From positions 31,421,439 to 31,485,438 of the forward strand of contig CM050450.1 of assembly GCA_027563935.2 (NCBI GenBank): DNA of 64,000 bases, read 5' to 3'. A program made the translations under genes and the position numbers. The notes beneath the pieces were generated by a model that saw only the letters and a program-made list of their open reading frames with translations, did no database searches and had not been told where the DNA came from. Source of the DNA: Costus lasius (taxonomy: Eukaryota > Streptophyta > Magnoliopsida > Zingiberales > Costaceae). Positions 11,979-22,638 of the stretch are shown here, in pieces; the first letter of the stretch is position 1; each line of letters starts with the position of its first letter.

Positions 11979-12002
11979 TTGGGTTGCCTCCCAAAAGCGC
12001 TT
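11979..12002 (-). promoter_or_regulatory. Conserved post-pol motif
   Basis: On the minus strand AAGCGCTTTTGGGAGGCAAC followed by CCAA, downstream of the integrase end. The same motif is found at 14704-14728 and 26433-26457. It contains the short stem TTGGG...CCCAA. Confidence 0.75.
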
Positions 12003-12039
12003 GTTTAGGGTCATTAGCTCCACTATAGCTATGATAATG

Positions 12040-12531
12040 GATGTTATGGTGGATCAGATAAAATTAAGTGCACATCTTTTTCAACTTGTTCGTGCTCGAA
12101 GTAGTGTTTCAAATGTTGGCCATTCACTTTGAAGCTTTCTTGCCCTTCTTTTGATATTTCAATTGCGCCATATGGAAATACTTTCTGAACAACAAAAGGA
12201 CCTAACCATCAACTTCGCAATTTCCCAGGAAATAGTCTGAGATGCGAGTTAAACAATAAGACTTTGTCTCCTTTAATAAATTCTTTCTTTGAAATTCGCT
12301 GATCATGCCACTTTTTGGTGCGCTTCTTATATATCTGGGAGCTCTCGTAAGCAGAATTCTAGATTTCGTCAAGTTCATTCAACTATAATTTTCTTTTCTC
12401 TTCGGTGCTCTTCATGCCATAATTCAGCCTTTTCACTACCCAATAGGCCCTATGCTCGAGTTCCACCGGTAAGTGACAAGATTTGCCATAAACAAGTTAG
12501 AATGGAGATATACCTAAGGGTGTTTTGAAAG
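12040..12531 (-). pseudogene. Athila integrase C-terminal region
   Basis: The minus-strand reading gives TFKTPLGISPF, a stop, LVYGKSCHLPVELEHRAYW, then KSTEEKRKL, a stop, [27 protein letters not shown] and FPGKLRSWLGPFVV, ending in QHLKHYFEHEQVEKDV. This is the conserved C-terminus of Athila integrases. It continues directly from the core at 18869-19140, interrupted by the 12532-18868 insertion at a GAAAG target site. Stops replace some family residues, so it is inactive. Confidence 0.85.
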
Positions 12532-12845
12532 TGACACAGAATGGAAGTTGGCCATGAGAAGAGAAGAGGAGAGGAGAGGAGAAGAGGGAACCCTTAGCAA
12601 GCTAAGGGGGAAGAAAGAGACTACATACCCTAACTTTAACCTCACAAGGAGGGAGAACACACTAACTAAAAGGATTCAAAAAAATATTTCTTTCAACTTG
12701 TATTCATCTTGGAGTGTTCACAAAATATAGGCAAGCTGTTAACTGCCAATGGCTATGAAGTAAAATTTTACATTGAAAATATGAGAGAATCGAATAATTC
12801 GGCTGGTGGTAGGATTTGCTGCAGACGTTGATTGAGTGCTGCTAT

Positions 12846-13178
12846 AGAATAATGTCAAGTGCAGGAAATTAAACAAGCTTACAAAATTGTCCTACAAGCT
12901 GGTTTCATACACAAAATCAGGTAGAACTCAATACCAAAACATAACAAGTACTAATGCTGAAACATAAAGAAATTCAGGTGCTAGAAGGTAAACAAGTTTT
13001 AGCTTGATGACTTACACTTTGAAGAAACTTGTTTACCTTCTAGCACTTGAATTTCTTTATGTTTCAGCATTAGTACTTGTTATGTTTTGGTATTGGGTTC
13101 TACCTAGTTTTGTGTATGAAACCAGCTTGTAGGACAATTTTGTAAGCTTGTTTAATTTCCTGCACTTGACATTATTCT
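12846..13178. repeat. Large inverted repeat, 154-bp arms, 25-base loop
   Basis: The arm at 12846-12999 is the near-exact reverse complement of 13025-13178, with only a handful of differences mainly near 12928-12940. The loop is 13000-13024. Transcription across it in either direction would give a long, nearly perfect hairpin RNA. It lies inside the TG...CA insertion and outside the nested Athila derivative. Confidence 0.92.
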
Positions 13179-13434
13179 GTTGTAGTTAGGACTAGCCTAT
13201 GATTTATTTTCCTAAGTCTTTGTTTTTGTTTTGTAGTGAATGTAATAGGATGTTTAGCCTAGGATCTATGCACCTATAAGGCACTTACAAGTCACCCGGG
13301 CTCCCCAACTAAAAGGCAATCTCGCATGGAAGTCAAGCTCGTCCAACAGCAAGCTCAGGTCAAAATCAGCAAGTCAAGTCACATCTTCAACCTGTCGTTA
13401 TCTAAATTGAGCTGAGCCACATCTGTACGACAAC

Positions 13435-14370
13435 TGATGACACCAAAATTCATAGTATATTTTGTGTCATTTCATGTGTCTTTTTGTGTCATAATTATGC
13501 TCTTTTGCTTGTTTTTAAGCCTTAATTGTCAAATATTGCAGAATCTACACCGTTTCTTATTTTTGATCATTTTCAAGTGAAAAGTGCCATATTTTGATGG
13601 ATTTTGGAAGATTTGAGCACATCAATGGATTCCAGACGTCGAAACGAAGTTACCCATCAAATTTCATAAAAATCGGAGCTATTTTGCAAAAATACGGCAC
13701 TACTGTATTTTTGGGACAAAATCTCATGGTACCATATTTTTGAAGGATTTTATACAGAAAGTTTCTGAATTCTGGGTAAAAATATGGCACTGCCGTTTTC
13801 AAAATACGGTACCGTATTTTGTGCCCTGTTTCCCGATTTTTCCGCCCGAATCTTGCGGGGACCATAAATTTTGATCTAGAAGTCCAAATTGAAATCCAAA
13901 AGTTGCTACGAACTCGTCGTTAAGAGGAGAAGACACACGAAGTGAAAGCTCTAATTTTTATCCAGTATTGAGAGAGAAATCGAGAGAGAGGCACTTAGAG
14001 TTTGGCCTCATGCCGAGAGGCGTAGAGACTACCTCAGGTCGTGAAATTTACACTGAAGCTTCGCCTGGTAAAGGAGAAGATACTCCAGAAGTTTTAGATT
14101 GAAAGGAGTCCAATCAGGGGAGAAATCAACAAAACAATGGGTGATGCCACTGTTCATCGCGTTTCCAGCCTATTACGGTGCTGTAATTTCGATTACAGCA
14201 CTGTGTTTTGTAACTTTTCTTCTTCCATTTCGTATTCTGATCATTTGTAATTATGGTGTATTGTAATCTTTTCACTATGCAAGCTTAAACTTTCTTTTGG
14301 GACAAAGGGAGTAATCCCCTTGATATTTCAATGACTAGATAATCTTTATTCCATCATGATATTTTTGGTA
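13435..14370 (+). mobile_element. Truncated 5' LTR of the nested derivative
   Basis: About 936 bases collinear with 16522-17453 of the 3' LTR, with differences that are mostly C/T and G/A transitions. Palindromes such as TACGGCACT...GTA occur at 13692-13820, and TTACGGTGCTGTAA plus TTACAGCACTG at about 14173-14205. Similarity stops at a shared GGTATGGTAAT. Confidence 0.85.
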
Positions 14371-14404
14371 TGGTAATCCAAGGCTTGATTCATTTGATCA
14401 AAGT

Positions 14405-14668
14405 CCTTTTCTTGTTGCTATTGAAAACATTAATTTGAAGAAAGGACTTATGATTTCACTTTTTGATAAACATAGGAAGATCATAAAGATTACTTTGAAT
14501 GGATTTGAAGATTTTGATTTTAAATTCTGCATATTCAAGAACGCCACATCAATCATGATTTGTATTGAATTCTGGATATTCGGATTATTGGCTAAAATTT
14601 TTGGACAAAGGAAATGCAGAAAATTATATACCTTATACTTTGGTACTGATTCACCTACTTCACCATGA
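14405..14668 (+). pseudogene. C-terminal tail of the gag-like protein (truncated copy)
   Basis: The frame encodes KKGLMISLFDKHRKI, a connecting stretch, then FWIFGLLAKIFGQRKCRKL and YFGTDSPTSP before the stop. The sister element has the same tail at 26187-26397, where a small deletion introduces an early stop. Protein-level agreement between two diverged copies suggests this C-terminus was under selection while the family was active. The N-terminal portion is deleted here. Confidence 0.7.
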
Positions 14669-14703
14669 TAACTGAGTTTAGGTCAAGCTATGGACCTAAA
14701 ATT

Positions 14704-14728
14704 AGCGCTTCTTGGGAGACAACCCAAG
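14704..14728 (+). promoter_or_regulatory. Conserved post-pol motif, second copy
   Basis: AGCGCTTCTTGGGAGACAAC followed by CCAAG, about 35 bases after the stop of the gag-like frame. It differs by one base from the copy at 26433. Confidence 0.75.
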
Positions 14729-16483
14729 CCCTTTTGCCTTAGTTTAGTTTCTTTTATTTTAGTTTATTTTTAGAATTAATTTTTTTCTTTTTGCAGGAAA
14801 ATAAAATTCTTTACGATTGCACTGCTTTCCTTGGACACCTGCGGCTTCTTCTCCATATTTGCAGCACCTCTAACCACCACAGCATCTGCCTCTGACATCA
14901 CTGTCTCCAGCCGTCGACACTGGATCATACCACCAGCAGATTCTTATTTCTTTTGCTGCCTCTTATTCCATGATTTTATTTATTTTTGCAGCAGTTCTTT
15001 ATTATTGACTCTGATTTTTTTATGCAGTACTATCTTTTGCACCGGCCGACGATCTCACCTCTATGACTGTATTCTCTAGTAGGCCACTAGAGATTACTCA
15101 CTCTTCTGTCGGCACCATCATCATTGCTAGCAGCTCTTCAGCAAGCTTCTGTTCCATATCTGCTTCTCGCTTGCATCAGATCTTTTCACCTGCACCCTTT
15201 TGGACCATTGATGATACCTCTGATTTCCCTTTGAAAAGATTATTGTTATATTTTCGTTTGATTTAAGTAAGAGATTATTTTTTGATCTGAGCCTTATGTA
15301 TCTTAAATTGTGCAGGTAAAATTTCAAAAGGCACATCTTTGGACCTTATGGCATTTGCCCCGACACTAATTTTGATCTGAGCCTTATGTATTTTTTGTCA
15401 GAACTTGCTATATAGTTTTGTGAGTATTGTTTACACTCTCTTGTATTCATGATTATTTCATATGGTTGCAACTTTGATTTGTTATCACTTTACACCCTTT
15501 GCATTGTTTGAGCCTTATGTGATTATATGGACCAATCATGTTACACTTTTGACTATGATTATATGAGTTTTCATGCTTCACACGTTTTGCATTGAATTAG
15601 AGATTTTTTTAGGAAATGATAAGATTGATAAGTTGATGACATGTTTTTCTTATATGGGTAGATTTTTCTATAATGATGAATATTCATGCATGCCTATGAA
15701 TGGAAATATTACTATTATGCTAAATTTATTTCTTCAATATATATCTACTTGTTAAAAATTTTCATTGATTGATGCATAAGGTTTTGGGTAGATATGTTGT
15801 TTGATGAATGCAATCTAAGAGTGAAACATCTTTCTTAAATAAAATGAGCATATGAGTGTAATTTTTGAATTAATGTCAATTGATTAACCTAGTTGATGTT
15901 TGATTTATCTTACTATTTGTTGGGAAGAGGGAATCCAGGATCCACAAAAATAGTGAGAGACTCCCCTACTTGGCACTGTGTAAAATTGACAGTGGTACCT
16001 AAGAGATGGGTTGAAGTCTATAAAAAAGAGAGAAGAAAAATAATAACAATGACTCCTCTACTTGGCACTGTGTAAAATTGGCAGTGGTACCTAAGACAAG
16101 AGTTGAAGTCTAAAATAAAAAGTGTGTATTTATGTGGGTATATGCCACCTCAATAAAAAATAAAATAAAAAAAAAGAGAGGGGCAAGAAAAGAGAGATTC
16201 TGTGTGGGAAAAGATCTTGGAGACTTTATTCTTGTAAACAAAGGTATGATAGATTTAAACTGAAACAAAGGTGAATTCATGAGACTGAAATTCTTTTCAT
16301 TATGCGAGTTGCGAAGTTTTATTTGACCAAAGTTGTAGATCTTAAAGATTAATTTCAGAGGATGATGTATTTATCTAAAATTTTGTGCAAAAAGTTGGTG
16401 GAATATTTCATGAGTGATTATATTTTAGAAATTTATTTTTCATAAAAGAGCATATTTTCCATACTTAGCATTGTTCTTATTTA
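14729..16483 (+). other. Non-coding interior of the nested derivative
   Basis: Collinear with 26458-28240 of the sister element, including a CGGCCGACGATCTCACCTC block at about 15043 and repeated GAGCCTTATGTA phrases. A duplication of about 60 bases (CTTGGCACTGTGTAAAATTG with flanks) lies at 15961-16021 and 16052-16112. Short open frames are present but are not conserved between copies. Confidence 0.7.
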
Positions 16484-16503
16484 TTTGCTTGAGGACAAGC
16501 AAA
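16484..16503 (+). promoter_or_regulatory. Conserved hairpin upstream of the 3' LTR, second copy
   Basis: TTTGCTTGAGGACAAGCAAA, a perfect 8-bp stem with AGGA loop, 18 bases before the LTR at 16522. Confidence 0.75.
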
Positions 16504-16521
16504 GTTTGAGCCTTATATGTT

Positions 16522-18165
16522 TGATGACACCAAAATTCATAGTATATTTTGTGTCATTTCATGTGTCTTTTGTGTCATAATTATGCTCTTTTGCTTGTTT
16601 TTAAGCCTTAATTGTCAAATATTATAGAATCTACACTGTTTCTTATTTTTGATCATTTTCAGGTTAAAAGTGCCATATTTTGATGGATTTTGGAAGATTT
16701 GAGCACACCAATGGATTCTAGACGTCGAAACGAAACTACCCATCATATTTCATGAAAATCAGAGCTATTTTGCAAAAATAAGGCACTACCGTATTTTTGG
16801 GACAAAATCTTAGGGTACCGTATTTTTGGAGGGTTTTATACAGAAAGTTTCTGAATTCTGGGTAAAAATACGGCACTGCCGTTTTCACAATATGGTATCG
16901 TATTTTGTGCCATGTTTCCTGATTTTTCCGCCCGAATCTTGCGGGGACCATAACTTTTGATCCAGAAGTCCAAATTGAAATCCGAAAGTTGCTACGAACT
17001 CATCGTCAAGACATGAAGTGAAAGCCCTAATTTTTATCCAGTATTGAGAGAGCAATCGAGAGAGAGGCGCTTAGGGTTCATCCTCACACCGAGAGGCGTA
17101 GAGACCATATCAGGCCGTGAAATTTACACTGAAGCTTTACCTGGTAAATGAGAAGATACTCCAGAAGTTTCAGATCGAAAGGAGTCCGTCCAGGGGAGAA
17201 ATCAACAAAACAGTGGGTGACGCCACTGTTCATCGCGTTTCCAGCCTATTACGGTGTTGTAATTTCGATTACAGCACTGTGTTTTGTAACTTTTCTTCTT
17301 CCCTTTCATATTCTGATCATCTGTAATTATGGTGTATTATAATCTTTTCACTATGCAAGCTTAAACTTTCTTTTGGGACAAAGGGAGTAATCCCCTTGAT
17401 ATTTCAATGACTAGATAATCTTTATTCCATCATGATATTTTTGGTATGGTAATTTTACTTAAGAGATTATGTCTTTCATCATTTCTAGTGTCATGCATTA
17501 ACATGTTTTAGAGTTTTTGTGTATGGACTGAGAAGATGATACACATAAACTTGGAACCCTAGAATTTATGGTAGGAGTTCCTCGCAAGAGATTGGTTGTG
17601 TTCTTATTTTTAGATTTTAGATGCTTATTTCTTGTTGATGTTTTGACCTAGAAATTATTATTGTTTTAGACATGAAAATATGCTAGAGATAGATATTGAA
17701 TTGTTCGAAAACCTTAAGTAAAACCTGTGAAACTAAGGTGCGAGAGTGCTTAGTTTTGCTTGAGATCTTGATACTGAGATGGAATGCACGAGAGTGATTC
17801 TTAATCTCTTTGATCAAAGTTTACTTATATTTAACATTGAATAGATCTTGCACGAGAGTGAGGATCATTCTTTGTAAATTGATTGCACGAGAGCGAGTTA
17901 ATTTATTTATTAAGTAGGCTATATCTTTACTATAACGAAAATAGATTGACGAACCTTTAATTATATCTAGTCATAAATATTAAGGTGGATGAAACCCTAG
18001 TCCCAATTCTTCCTCTCTGATATTTCGTACAATCTTCATATTGCTTACTTTCAACATTCGATCGCTTAGCTAGTGAGAATACAACTATTTGGTACTTAAC
18101 ACGTAGGTCTCTGTGGTTCGATATCTTAATTATTACTTCGAGTATCCGTGCACTTGCGGAGTACA
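16522..18165 (+). mobile_element. 3' LTR of the nested derivative
   Basis: About 1.64 kb, starting TGATGACACC and ending near GCACTTGCGGAGTACA. It contains the palindrome cluster (16773-16902) and repeated GCACGAGAGTGAG-type phrases at 17780-17900. The end phrase CCGTGCACTTGCGGA is shared with the LTR ending at 24543. Confidence 0.85.
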
Positions 18166-18868
18166 ACAACAACCACCTTCAATATAATCAATTCAATATG
18201 AAGTCACGCATCCAGCTATGTCAGATATAATTATCCACATCAAGCTAGTCATCAAGTCAATATCACTTCGGCAAGACAACTACATGCATGCGTAGGGAAC
18301 ATTCACAACCTAATCAGCTTCACCGCCCACAACCACCAATGAAATCAAACTCTGCAAATCACTGTTCTGCAACTGAGGAGAATTCTCAACACTATCCAAA
18401 TGTTAACATTGGGAGCTAGGGTTTAAAGCCTGTAATGTGCACACTTCTGCACTTATCCGATTGCCTTTGAAAAAACTAATTTTGTGTTAGCGTGTGTACT
18501 TGTTTTGTGAATGTGCTAAGAGTTGAGCTTGCTCTTCTTCCTCTGTCCTTACTTCCACCTTCTATTCACCGAGTCTTGACTCTCTCATTCTTCCCATTTG
18601 CTCCTTGAGTGTTGCTGATTGAAGGTCGGAATGCGGATTTGTTGGAGCGTTGAAGCTTGGAGGATTCTGGAACAATCGGCTGGAGAAATTAGAACTTGCA
18701 CAAGGCGTGAATCAAAGGCCTTGCAATAAAGTTCAAGAAGGGGTTACTTACCTGAAATTTGCGTGCCAGTATTTCATATCCATTTAGAAATCAGTACTTG
18801 TGCTAAGCTTCCCTTCGTTGAAAAGAGCTACATACCTAAGGACAACCTAGAATTTCATATTTACATCA

Positions 18869-19140
18869 GAAAGCTATCCTGTAAGCCCAAAGAGCATCAT
18901 CAAGCTTCAGTGCTCAATCTTTCCTTGCCCCTAACACAGTCTTTTCAAGAATTCTCTTTATCTCACGGTTCAAAATCTCTGTCTGTCCACTCATCTGTGG
19001 ATGATACGGTGTAGCAACTTTATGGTGTACTCCATATTTCTTTAATAATGACTCGAGTCTATGTTCAATAAAATGAGAGCCACCGTCGCTGATCAGAATT
19101 TTGGGCACACCAAATCTAGGAAAAATTATCTTTTAAAACA
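18869..19140 (-). pseudogene. Athila integrase core
   Basis: The minus-strand protein carries [38 protein letters not shown] and [12 protein letters not shown], then a stop and LDDALWAYRIAF. The aspartate of SDGG and the glutamate of GQTE are spaced D-X35-E, as in the retroviral-type integrase catalytic core. A TGG-to-TGA change after ARKD gives the stop. Its C-terminal continuation is at 12040-12531. Upstream it joins the post-protease linker at about 19140, so RT, RNase H and the integrase N-terminus are deleted. Confidence 0.85.
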
Positions 19141-19529
19141 TTCTACCTACAACACTGGGTATGTTGAATCTTCTCCCAAAAATTCATACCTTAAATTTGG
19201 TGGGAGTGATTTGAGTTCCAACTTATTCATCTTGATTGATTCAGGTTTTACCAAAATAAGCTTATTGGCTTTGGCCTTATGTGGCTCAATCGTCAGTCCT
19301 GAATCCAAAATCCTTGTATAAACTTGAGTTTCTTTCTCGATACCTTCTTCTTCACCCTTTTCTTTGACAAGACATATGTCCAAAGGGTCTATCTTCTTCC
19401 TCATATTTTCTTCATTTGTCTCCAGTTCAAGTGCATCCACATTAAAACAAGAATCTGCAAAAGAACATTTTTTAGAGAAGAGGAAAGATCGAATTCAATA
19501 TTATCCTCCCCGATATTTAGAGTCAATCT
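19141..19529 (-). pseudogene. Athila protease end and protease-RT linker, 3' piece
   Basis: The minus-strand reading continues from the protease across the solo LTR: LTLNIGEDNIEFDLSSSLKN, a long acidic/basic linker, then SLPPNLRYEFLGEDSTYPVL, where the RT deletion begins. The protease frame is restored if the solo LTR and one copy of AATCT are removed. This shows that the LTR landed in a coding frame that was still readable. Confidence 0.85.
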
Positions 19530-21508
19530 TGTTGGGAAACCCCGGGGGCATTTTACAATTTTAGAGCCATAGACATACATATTACGCAGCGGAAGAATGT
19601 CCCCGAAACAGGCTAGTCCCAAAAACCCAGTGAAGATCTCTTGCGAGGGGGTCGACACGATGTGATAGTAAGTACCTTTAAGCAATTAGAAGCCGATGTC
19701 GATGAAGGCGCCCAAGTGTTCGCCCTCTGCAGTCTCGCACACACGGATCTCTTGAGTTCTCTTCTTCCACGCCCGGTGCTAGCCTCGGGAAGAAGATCCA
19801 TGCCTTGTGCTCCTTCTTCAAAGTATGCGCCACCTCCAAGGTAGATGCGCCAAAGATGAAGAAGGATGAGGGAGAGGGAAACCGCCAAGCATCAAGTTCC
19901 TTGCATCAAGAGAGAAGGAAGAAGCTTGCGGCTAGGGTTTGGAAGGAAGAAGAAGATGCGCCACTTCTTGGTCTTGTCGCCCCTCAACCCTTGCTTTTGC
20001 CTCTCCTCTTGTTGTCACGCCTCTAAGGATTGTAACCATCAAGAGGGGGCGGCTAGGGTCACTTATAAAGAGCTAGAGGCGGTTAGGGCAAGGGTTGAGA
20101 TCATGACAAGTGTATAGCTTGGATGAGAAGGTTTGAGGTAAGGAAAGTCTCTAAGACTTTACCATAAACCTCATTCAACCTTTCCATAAACTACCAAGCC
20201 TTGCCTTGTGCGCCAAGGCCTAGCCTTGCGCCCCAAGCAATGCCTTAATGCATTCACACTATCAATGGGAGAGGGCTAGGCGCATAAAGCTTCCTTAATG
20301 AAGCAAATTTTCCATCCAAACCCCATTATGCCCCTTAGGCGCCAATGGGCTTGGCTTCCTCCCCATTATACCCTTTTAGCCTATTGCCTCTTCATGACAA
20401 CTTATTATTGGGCCTCATTGGATAATGAGCTAGCCCAAACTTCATTACATGGGTTGATTAAGCACTTGGATCCAATCCAATGCAACCCTAATCCAAATGT
20501 GACCAACCATGGTCAAATACGGGTCAACCTGCCAAAAATGAAGTTTGGCTCCAATAATATTCTTCCATCTCATCAGGCCTATTGGCGCTGATGAAATCTC
20601 CCAATTAGATCTGAGTTATCCAATAACTCGATCATAAGGCTTCCCGATCAATACGAGAGCTCAAGTATCAAGGTGTGCGACCCTGTAGGTTCCTCTGACG
20701 CTGGCAGTGCTGACCAAAGGTCATCACAAGCAGTGAGTGGCACCTAGCAGTGCATCGCTGCTACCCAAGTCATTGGAATGGATATCGACATCGACATCCC
20801 CATCATCGCAACTAGGAACAGATGCATTACAGTCTCTTTGCCGTACTGATATCCGATTGGACAAGTGTGTCACCACTTGTTTTCATCCAATCACATGGCT
20901 ATGACTAAAACAGGTTCTCACCTGGGTATGGCCATACACTCTCAGTCATAGAACCATAAGGGAGCTCCATGGATATCATACTTCCCTAAGGAAGGGGCAA
21001 ATCCTATGTCTGTCCATTGACCTTCTCATATGGGTCGTGACATGCTCAATGACAACCGTTATGACCTCCCAACTACGGCGAGGTGTTAGGTTGCATCAAA
21101 GCAAGTCCCTAACCATATAGAATGGTCAATGACCTCAAGTCAAGGGATCAATGCATCTCCTGTCACTTGTGAGGATAACTCATGACACCAAGTCATAGCC
21201 TCACAGCGGGTCTATCCAGTATATCCTCCAATGATATACCCATGTGTCTGCGTTAGCACCACGTGCCTAACCAGCCCACATACCAGTCTCACAAGTACCA
21301 GAGCTGTCCCATATCCACTCAGGTACATCGACTAGGGACAATCATTTGAGCACAGATCCAATCTGTCTCCAGGGACATTATCATGTAAGTACACAATCGC
21401 AGGTGTAGACAAACAATGATAACGACAATGCCAGAAAGATATATGAATATCATAGTTAAGTAGTACAAAGATGGACCAAAACTAGGTCCTAGGGCATATA
21501 CACCAACA
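19530..21508 (-). mobile_element. Solo LTR, Ty1/copia Angela/BARE-like, AATCT duplication
   Basis: 1,979 bp with TGTTGG...CCAACA ends, flanked by AATCT at 19525-19529 and 21509-21513. Read on the minus strand, the head TGTTGGTGTATATGCCCTAG resembles Angela/BARE LTR heads (TGTTGG...ATGCCCTAG), and the tail has a GCTGCGCAA-like stretch followed by TTTCCCAACA, so minus is the probable LTR orientation. It is collinear with 53681-55507. Frames inside it, including an arginine-rich one at 19613-19888, are not conserved and are not called. It interrupts the Athila protease. Confidence 0.9.
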
Positions 21509-21830
21509 AATCTCCCCTTCTTCACATCTATCACCGCGCCTGTAGTAGCTAGAAATGGCCTCCCCAAAATAATAGGCAATTTAATGTTTTCCTCCATCTC
21601 TAATACCACAAAATATACAAGTATAAAAAATTGACCGACTTGAATTGGGACATCCTCCAAAATTCCCACAGGACGTCGAACAGACCAGTCAGCTAGCTGT
21701 AATGAGATAGTGGTCGGTTTCATGTCTCCTATATCAAGCTTTTTACAAATCGACAAAGGCATCAAGCTTACGCATGTGCCCAAGTCACATAAAGCTCCCT
21801 CAAAGGACATGTCGCCAATCTAGCAAGGAA
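21509..21830 (-). pseudogene. Athila protease, 5' piece
   Basis: Contains ALCDLGTCVSLMPLSICKKL (active-site block, here DLGTC rather than DLGAS), LQLADWSVRRPVGILEDVPI and IILGRPFLATTGAVIDVKKG. It is cut at the AATCT site by the solo LTR and resumes at 19529. Confidence 0.85.
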
Positions 21831-22638
21831 TCGAGAAGCTCCCTGGATCTTTCATCTTTTGAGGTATCTTGTTCTGGATTATCGCACTACCTTCCTCTAT
21901 AAGTGCCACAGTCTCATACTCCTCAATTTTGCACTTATGTATTTTAGAAACTTCATGTATGCAGGTATCTGTGATAAAGCATCAGTCAAGGGAATGTTTA
22001 TGTACAACTTTTTCAATACCTCTAGGAATTTATTGAATTGCTTATCTAACTTCCCCTTAGCTAGCCACTGAGGGAAGGGATAGGTGGAACATATACAGAC
22101 GGACCTACATAAACTTCCTCGTTTTCCTTCTCCTTCTCCTTCTCCACAGGTTTCTCCTTATCAGGTAGAGATTCCTTAGACTACTCTTCACTGACTACAG
22201 GTATAGGTTCTTCATCAGGCATATGGGGCTCATCCAATTGCTTACCACTCCTCGTGGTTATTGCGCTACAGTGCTCCCTAGAATTTATCTCTGGTTGCCT
22301 ATGAAGTTTACTTGTAGGCCCTTTAAAAATGCTTGCCTGCTGAGCTATGTGGCTCTCTACCATCTTGTTGTGGGTCACCAAGGTGTCCACAGGAAATATT
22401 AGATGCTTAATAGCATCAGAGACATCTTCATTGTGCTTCTTCTGTGCAACAACGAAACCTTCCAAAAGGGATTCTAAGTTAGACTTCTAAGGCTAATTGA
22501 ACTGCCTAGACTAAAAACCTGGTGGCGGCCTATTATTCTGCTGATTATATTGCTGAGGAACTTGACCTTGATTATTCTTCTATGACAAATTGGGGTGGTT
22601 CCTCTAGCCAGGATTATATGTAACTAAATAGGGGTCAT
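21831..22638 (-). pseudogene. Athila gag C-terminal part
   Basis: The minus-strand reading gives HNKMVESHIAQQASIFKGPT, EHCSAITTRSGKQLDEPHMP, then FPQWLAKGKLDKQFNKFLEV and YINIPLTDALSQIPAYMKF. These are the segments found between the zinc knuckle and protease in Athila. Frames shift several times. Its N-terminal side is broken at 22638 by the plus-strand non-autonomous element, with GTCAT at 22634-22638 as the candidate duplication. The matching right copy was lost in the deletion at 28244. Confidence 0.8.

Larger units (their letters stand above)
13435..18165 (+). mobile_element. Non-autonomous Athila derivative, internally deleted, ACAAC duplication
   Basis: Both ends carry the same LTR head, TGATGACACCAAAATTC, at 13435 and 16522. 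ACAAC precedes the first (13430-13434) and follows the last base (18166-18170; a one-repeat ambiguity in ACAACAAC also allows an end at 18168). The first LTR is cut at about 14370 and joined directly to the tail of the gag-like frame, so its 3' part, the primer site and most of gag are gone. The interior matches 26150-28240 of the sister element. No pol sequence is present. Confidence 0.85.
12532..18868. mobile_element. TG...CA insertion with GAAAG duplication (solo-LTR-like), itself carrying a nested element
   Basis: The insert starts TGACACAGAATGG and ends TTTACATCA. GAAAG stands on both sides (12527-12531 and 18869-18873), and the host integrase resumes in place on either side. Without the nested 13435-18165 element and one ACAAC copy it is about 1.6 kb. 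TG/CA ends plus a 5-bp duplication suggest a solo LTR or a small LTR element of unidentified family. It opens with a GA-rich tract at about 12548-12585 and contains a large inverted repeat. No coding similarity was recognised. Confidence 0.7.

Noticed and set aside
14831..15266. Serine-rich frames in the non-coding interior
   Set aside because: The sister element at 27072-27480 has the same DNA, but the frames are broken by indels, so there is no protein-level conservation.
19613..20117. Arginine/serine-rich and basic frames as genes
   Set aside because: They lie within the solo LTR. The matching solo LTR at 53681 breaks the frames.
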